DNA of 7,002 bases from JBFWYO01 sp050186335 (GTDB taxonomy: Bacteria > Pseudomonadota > Alphaproteobacteria > Bin65), in NCBI GenBank assembly GCA_050186335.1, contig JBFWYO010000136.1:1-7002 (forward strand). The letters run 5' to 3'. Below are positions 5,923 through 7,002 of this stretch, in pieces. A program made the position numbers and the translations under genes. Under the pieces are notes generated by a model that was not told where the DNA came from, searched no databases, and worked only from the letters and a program-made list of their open reading frames with translations. Within the stretch, counting starts at the first letter, position 1. Each line of letters starts with the position of its first letter.

Positions 5923-5953
5923 CGGCACGTAACGCCGCGCGCGCGGCGTGCCG
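5923..5953. repeat. GC-rich palindrome upstream of the hydroxybutyrate dehydrogenase gene
   Basis: ACGCCGCGC|GCGCGGCGT is a perfect 18-base palindrome (5932-5949). The flanks CGGCA (5923-5927) and TGCCG (5949-5953) can extend the stem past a small bulge. It lies in the 138-base gap after the DUF1178 stop and 49 bases before the next ATG. No T-run follows on either strand, so it is not a standard intrinsic terminator. It could be a transcript-end or leader hairpin, or a protein-binding site. Apart from this palindrome I see no clear promoter in the gap. Confidence 0.5.
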
Positions 5954-5998
5954 AACGACTTCGTCCCTGCCGCGCCACGCAAACTACGGAGCAGTGCC

Positions 5999-6781
5999 AT
6001 GTTGAAAGGTAAAACCGCGGTCGTCACCGGATCGACCAGCGGCATTGGTCTCGCTATCGCCCGCGCGTTGGCCGAGCAGGGCGCGAACGTCGTGCTCAAC
6101 GGATTCGGCGACGCGGCCGCGATCGAGCGGATTCGTGCCGATCTGGCGCAGCGCGCCGGCGTGCAGGCGCTGTATCACGGCGCCGACATGACCAAACCCG
6201 GCGAAATCGCGGACTTGATCGCCGGCACGGCGGAGCGGCTCGGCGGCGTCGATATCCTGGTCAACAACGCGGGCATCCAGCACACCGCGTCGATCGAGGA
6301 TTTCCCGCCCGAGAAATGGGACGCGATCATCGCGATCAATCTGTCGTCGGCGTTCCACGCCATGCGCGCTTCCGTGCCGCTGATGAAGCGGAAGGGCTGG
6401 GGCCGCATCATCAATACCGCTTCGGTGCATGGGCTCGTCGCCTCAGTGCAGAAAGCGGCCTATGTCGCCGCGAAGCACGGGCTGGTCGGCCTGACCAAGG
6501 TGGTGGCGCTGGAAACCGCCGGCACCGGTATTACATGCAACGCGTTTTGTCCGGGTTTCGTGAAGACCGAACTGATCCAGCGCCAGATCGAAGCGCGCGC
6601 CAAGGAAACCGGCGGCACCATCGCCGACGGCGAACGCGCGCTGCTGGCGGAAAAACAGCCGTCCAAGCAGTTCGTCACGGTCGAACAATTGGCCGGTTAC
6701 ATCGTGTTCCTGTGCAGCCCCGCCGCCGCCCAGATCACCGGCACGGCATTGCCGTTGGACGGCGGGTGGACGGCGCAGTAA
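5999..6781 (+). CDS. bdhA: D-3-hydroxybutyrate dehydrogenase (260 aa)
   Basis: This cytosolic NAD-dependent SDR interconverts D-3-hydroxybutyrate and acetoacetate (EC 1.1.1.30), a step in using polyhydroxybutyrate and ketone bodies. The Rossmann motif is TGSTSGIG (10-17), followed by NNAG (89-92). The catalytic tetrad is N114, S142, Y155, K159. The substrate-carboxylate residues known from Pseudomonas and Ralstonia enzymes are all present at family numbering: Q94, H144, K152 and Q196. CPGFVKTEL (184-192) and the end LPLDGGWTAQ also match. The length of 260 aa is standard. The ATG at 5999 is preferred over an in-frame upstream start at 5948 because GGAG (5988-5991) lies 7 bases before it and the N-terminus MLKGKTAVVTG fits the family. 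This is a different SDR subfamily from the truncated gene at the window's left edge. A repeat-rich region follows. Confidence 0.95.
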   Translation: MLKGKTAVVTGSTSGIGLAIARALAEQGANVVLNGFGDAAAIERIRADLAQRAGVQALYHGADMTKPGEIADLIAGTAERLGGVDILVNNAGIQHTASIEDFPPEKWDAIIAINLSSAFHAMRASVPLMKRKGWGRIINTASVHGLVASVQKAAYVAAKHGLVGLTKVVALETAGTGITCNAFCPGFVKTELIQRQIEARAKETGGTIADGERALLAEKQPSKQFVTVEQLAGYIVFLCSPAAAQITGTALPLDGGWTAQ

Positions 6782-6810
6782 TGCGTTCGGCTTCACCGGC
6801 GCGCCTGCGG

Positions 6811-6888
6811 CCCATCCTTCGATACGCGCTGCGCGCTACTCAGGATGAGGCGGAGTGTATGAGCTACCCACAAACTCCACCTCATCCT
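6811..6888. repeat. Interspersed palindromic repeat of Rhizobiales type, with a nested long hairpin
   Basis: The segment starting CATCCTTCGATACGCGC (6813) and ending CAGGATGAGG (6841-6850) matches, from memory, the CATCCTTCGA...CTCAGGATGAGG palindromes scattered through Bradyrhizobium-like genomes. CATCCT (6813-6818) pairs with AGGATG (6842-6847) over a GC-rich imperfect core. Independently, AGGATGAGGCGGAGT (6842-6856) pairs with ACTCCACCTCATCCT (6874-6888) with a single mismatch across a 17-base loop. The central arm can therefore form either of two alternative hairpins. It begins 30 bases after the hydroxybutyrate dehydrogenase stop and could protect or end that message, but no T-run follows. 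Confidence 0.65.
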
Positions 6889-6937
6889 TGTATGTCGTCA
6901 GTTCCACGTCGGCGGGTTAAGGTCATCGGCGCGGTGG

Positions 6938-7002
6938 CGGTTGGGAGCCCGTTTCATCCGAGGGCGTCGAAGCCCGTTACTCAGCGCGGTGCCCCAACCG
7001 TC
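6938..7002. other. Possible structured element at the right edge
   Basis: CGGTTGGG (6938-6945) and CCCAACCG (6993-7000) are perfect inverted arms enclosing 47 bases. Inside is a direct repeat of AGCCCGTT (6946-6953 and 6971-6978). No reading frame of interest crosses it. It may be part of a structured RNA, a repeat, or the edge of a feature continuing past the window, or simply chance in GC-rich DNA. Confidence 0.2.

Noticed and set aside
1..7002. CRISPR arrays, tRNA or rRNA genes, insertion sequences, phage or toxin-antitoxin genes
   Set aside because: I saw no regularly spaced direct repeats, no tRNA-like cloverleaf, and no transposase, integrase or toxin-like protein in any frame. A covariance-model or profile search could confirm this.

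Overview
The window reads as GC-rich alphaproteobacterial chromosome, most likely Hyphomicrobiales (Bradyrhizobium / Rhodopseudomonas / Xanthobacteraceae-like). The basis is the strong GC third-position bias, an NDUFAF5-type methyltransferase-fold protein, a DUF1178 protein, a Bradyrhizobium-style periplasmic binding protein, and interspersed palindromes of the CCCTCTCCC and CATCCTTCGA...CAGGATGAGG types. The organism assignment is an inference from protein and repeat style; no rRNA or other phylogenetic marker is present.

Layout, left to right. (1) 1-1299, plus strand: the C-terminal part of a short-chain dehydrogenase, then a 318-aa NDUFAF5/BioC-like protein 31 bases later. (2) 1317-1952, minus strand: a DUF4166 protein convergent with the previous gene, 17 bases away. 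(3) 1953-2272: a 320-base divergent intergenic region. Its right end is sharply AT-rich and holds a good sigma70-type promoter overlapped by inverted repeats. (4) 2273-4630, plus strand: a VanA-type Rieske non-heme iron oxygenase and a periplasmic ABC solute-binding protein. They are separated by 93 bases containing a hairpin and are closed by an intrinsic-type terminator at 4666-4697. (5) 4704-5261, minus strand: a class I SAM methyltransferase. (6) 5384-5860, plus strand: a DUF1178 zinc-ribbon-like protein with a GTG start, divergent from the methyltransferase. (7) 5999-6781, plus strand: D-3-hydroxybutyrate dehydrogenase with its full set of catalytic residues. (8) 6782-7002: repeat-rich intergenic DNA with no gene visible.

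The unit that most plausibly works together is the oxygenase plus binding protein. The binding protein would capture an aromatic or other small organic acid in the periplasm and the Rieske enzyme would hydroxylate or O-demethylate the substrate in the cytoplasm, both under one operator-controlled promoter. The oxygenase reductase and the transporter permeases and ATPases are not in the window and must be supplied from elsewhere. The other genes are conserved metabolic or unknown-function genes with no obvious functional link.

I found no convincing evidence for a novel defence, mobile or CRISPR-like system, no tRNA or rRNA, and no insertion sequence. The window looks mostly like ordinary chromosomal metabolic DNA. 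The points worth following up are the palindromic operator, the oxygenase/binding-protein pairing, and several interspersed or structured palindromes.
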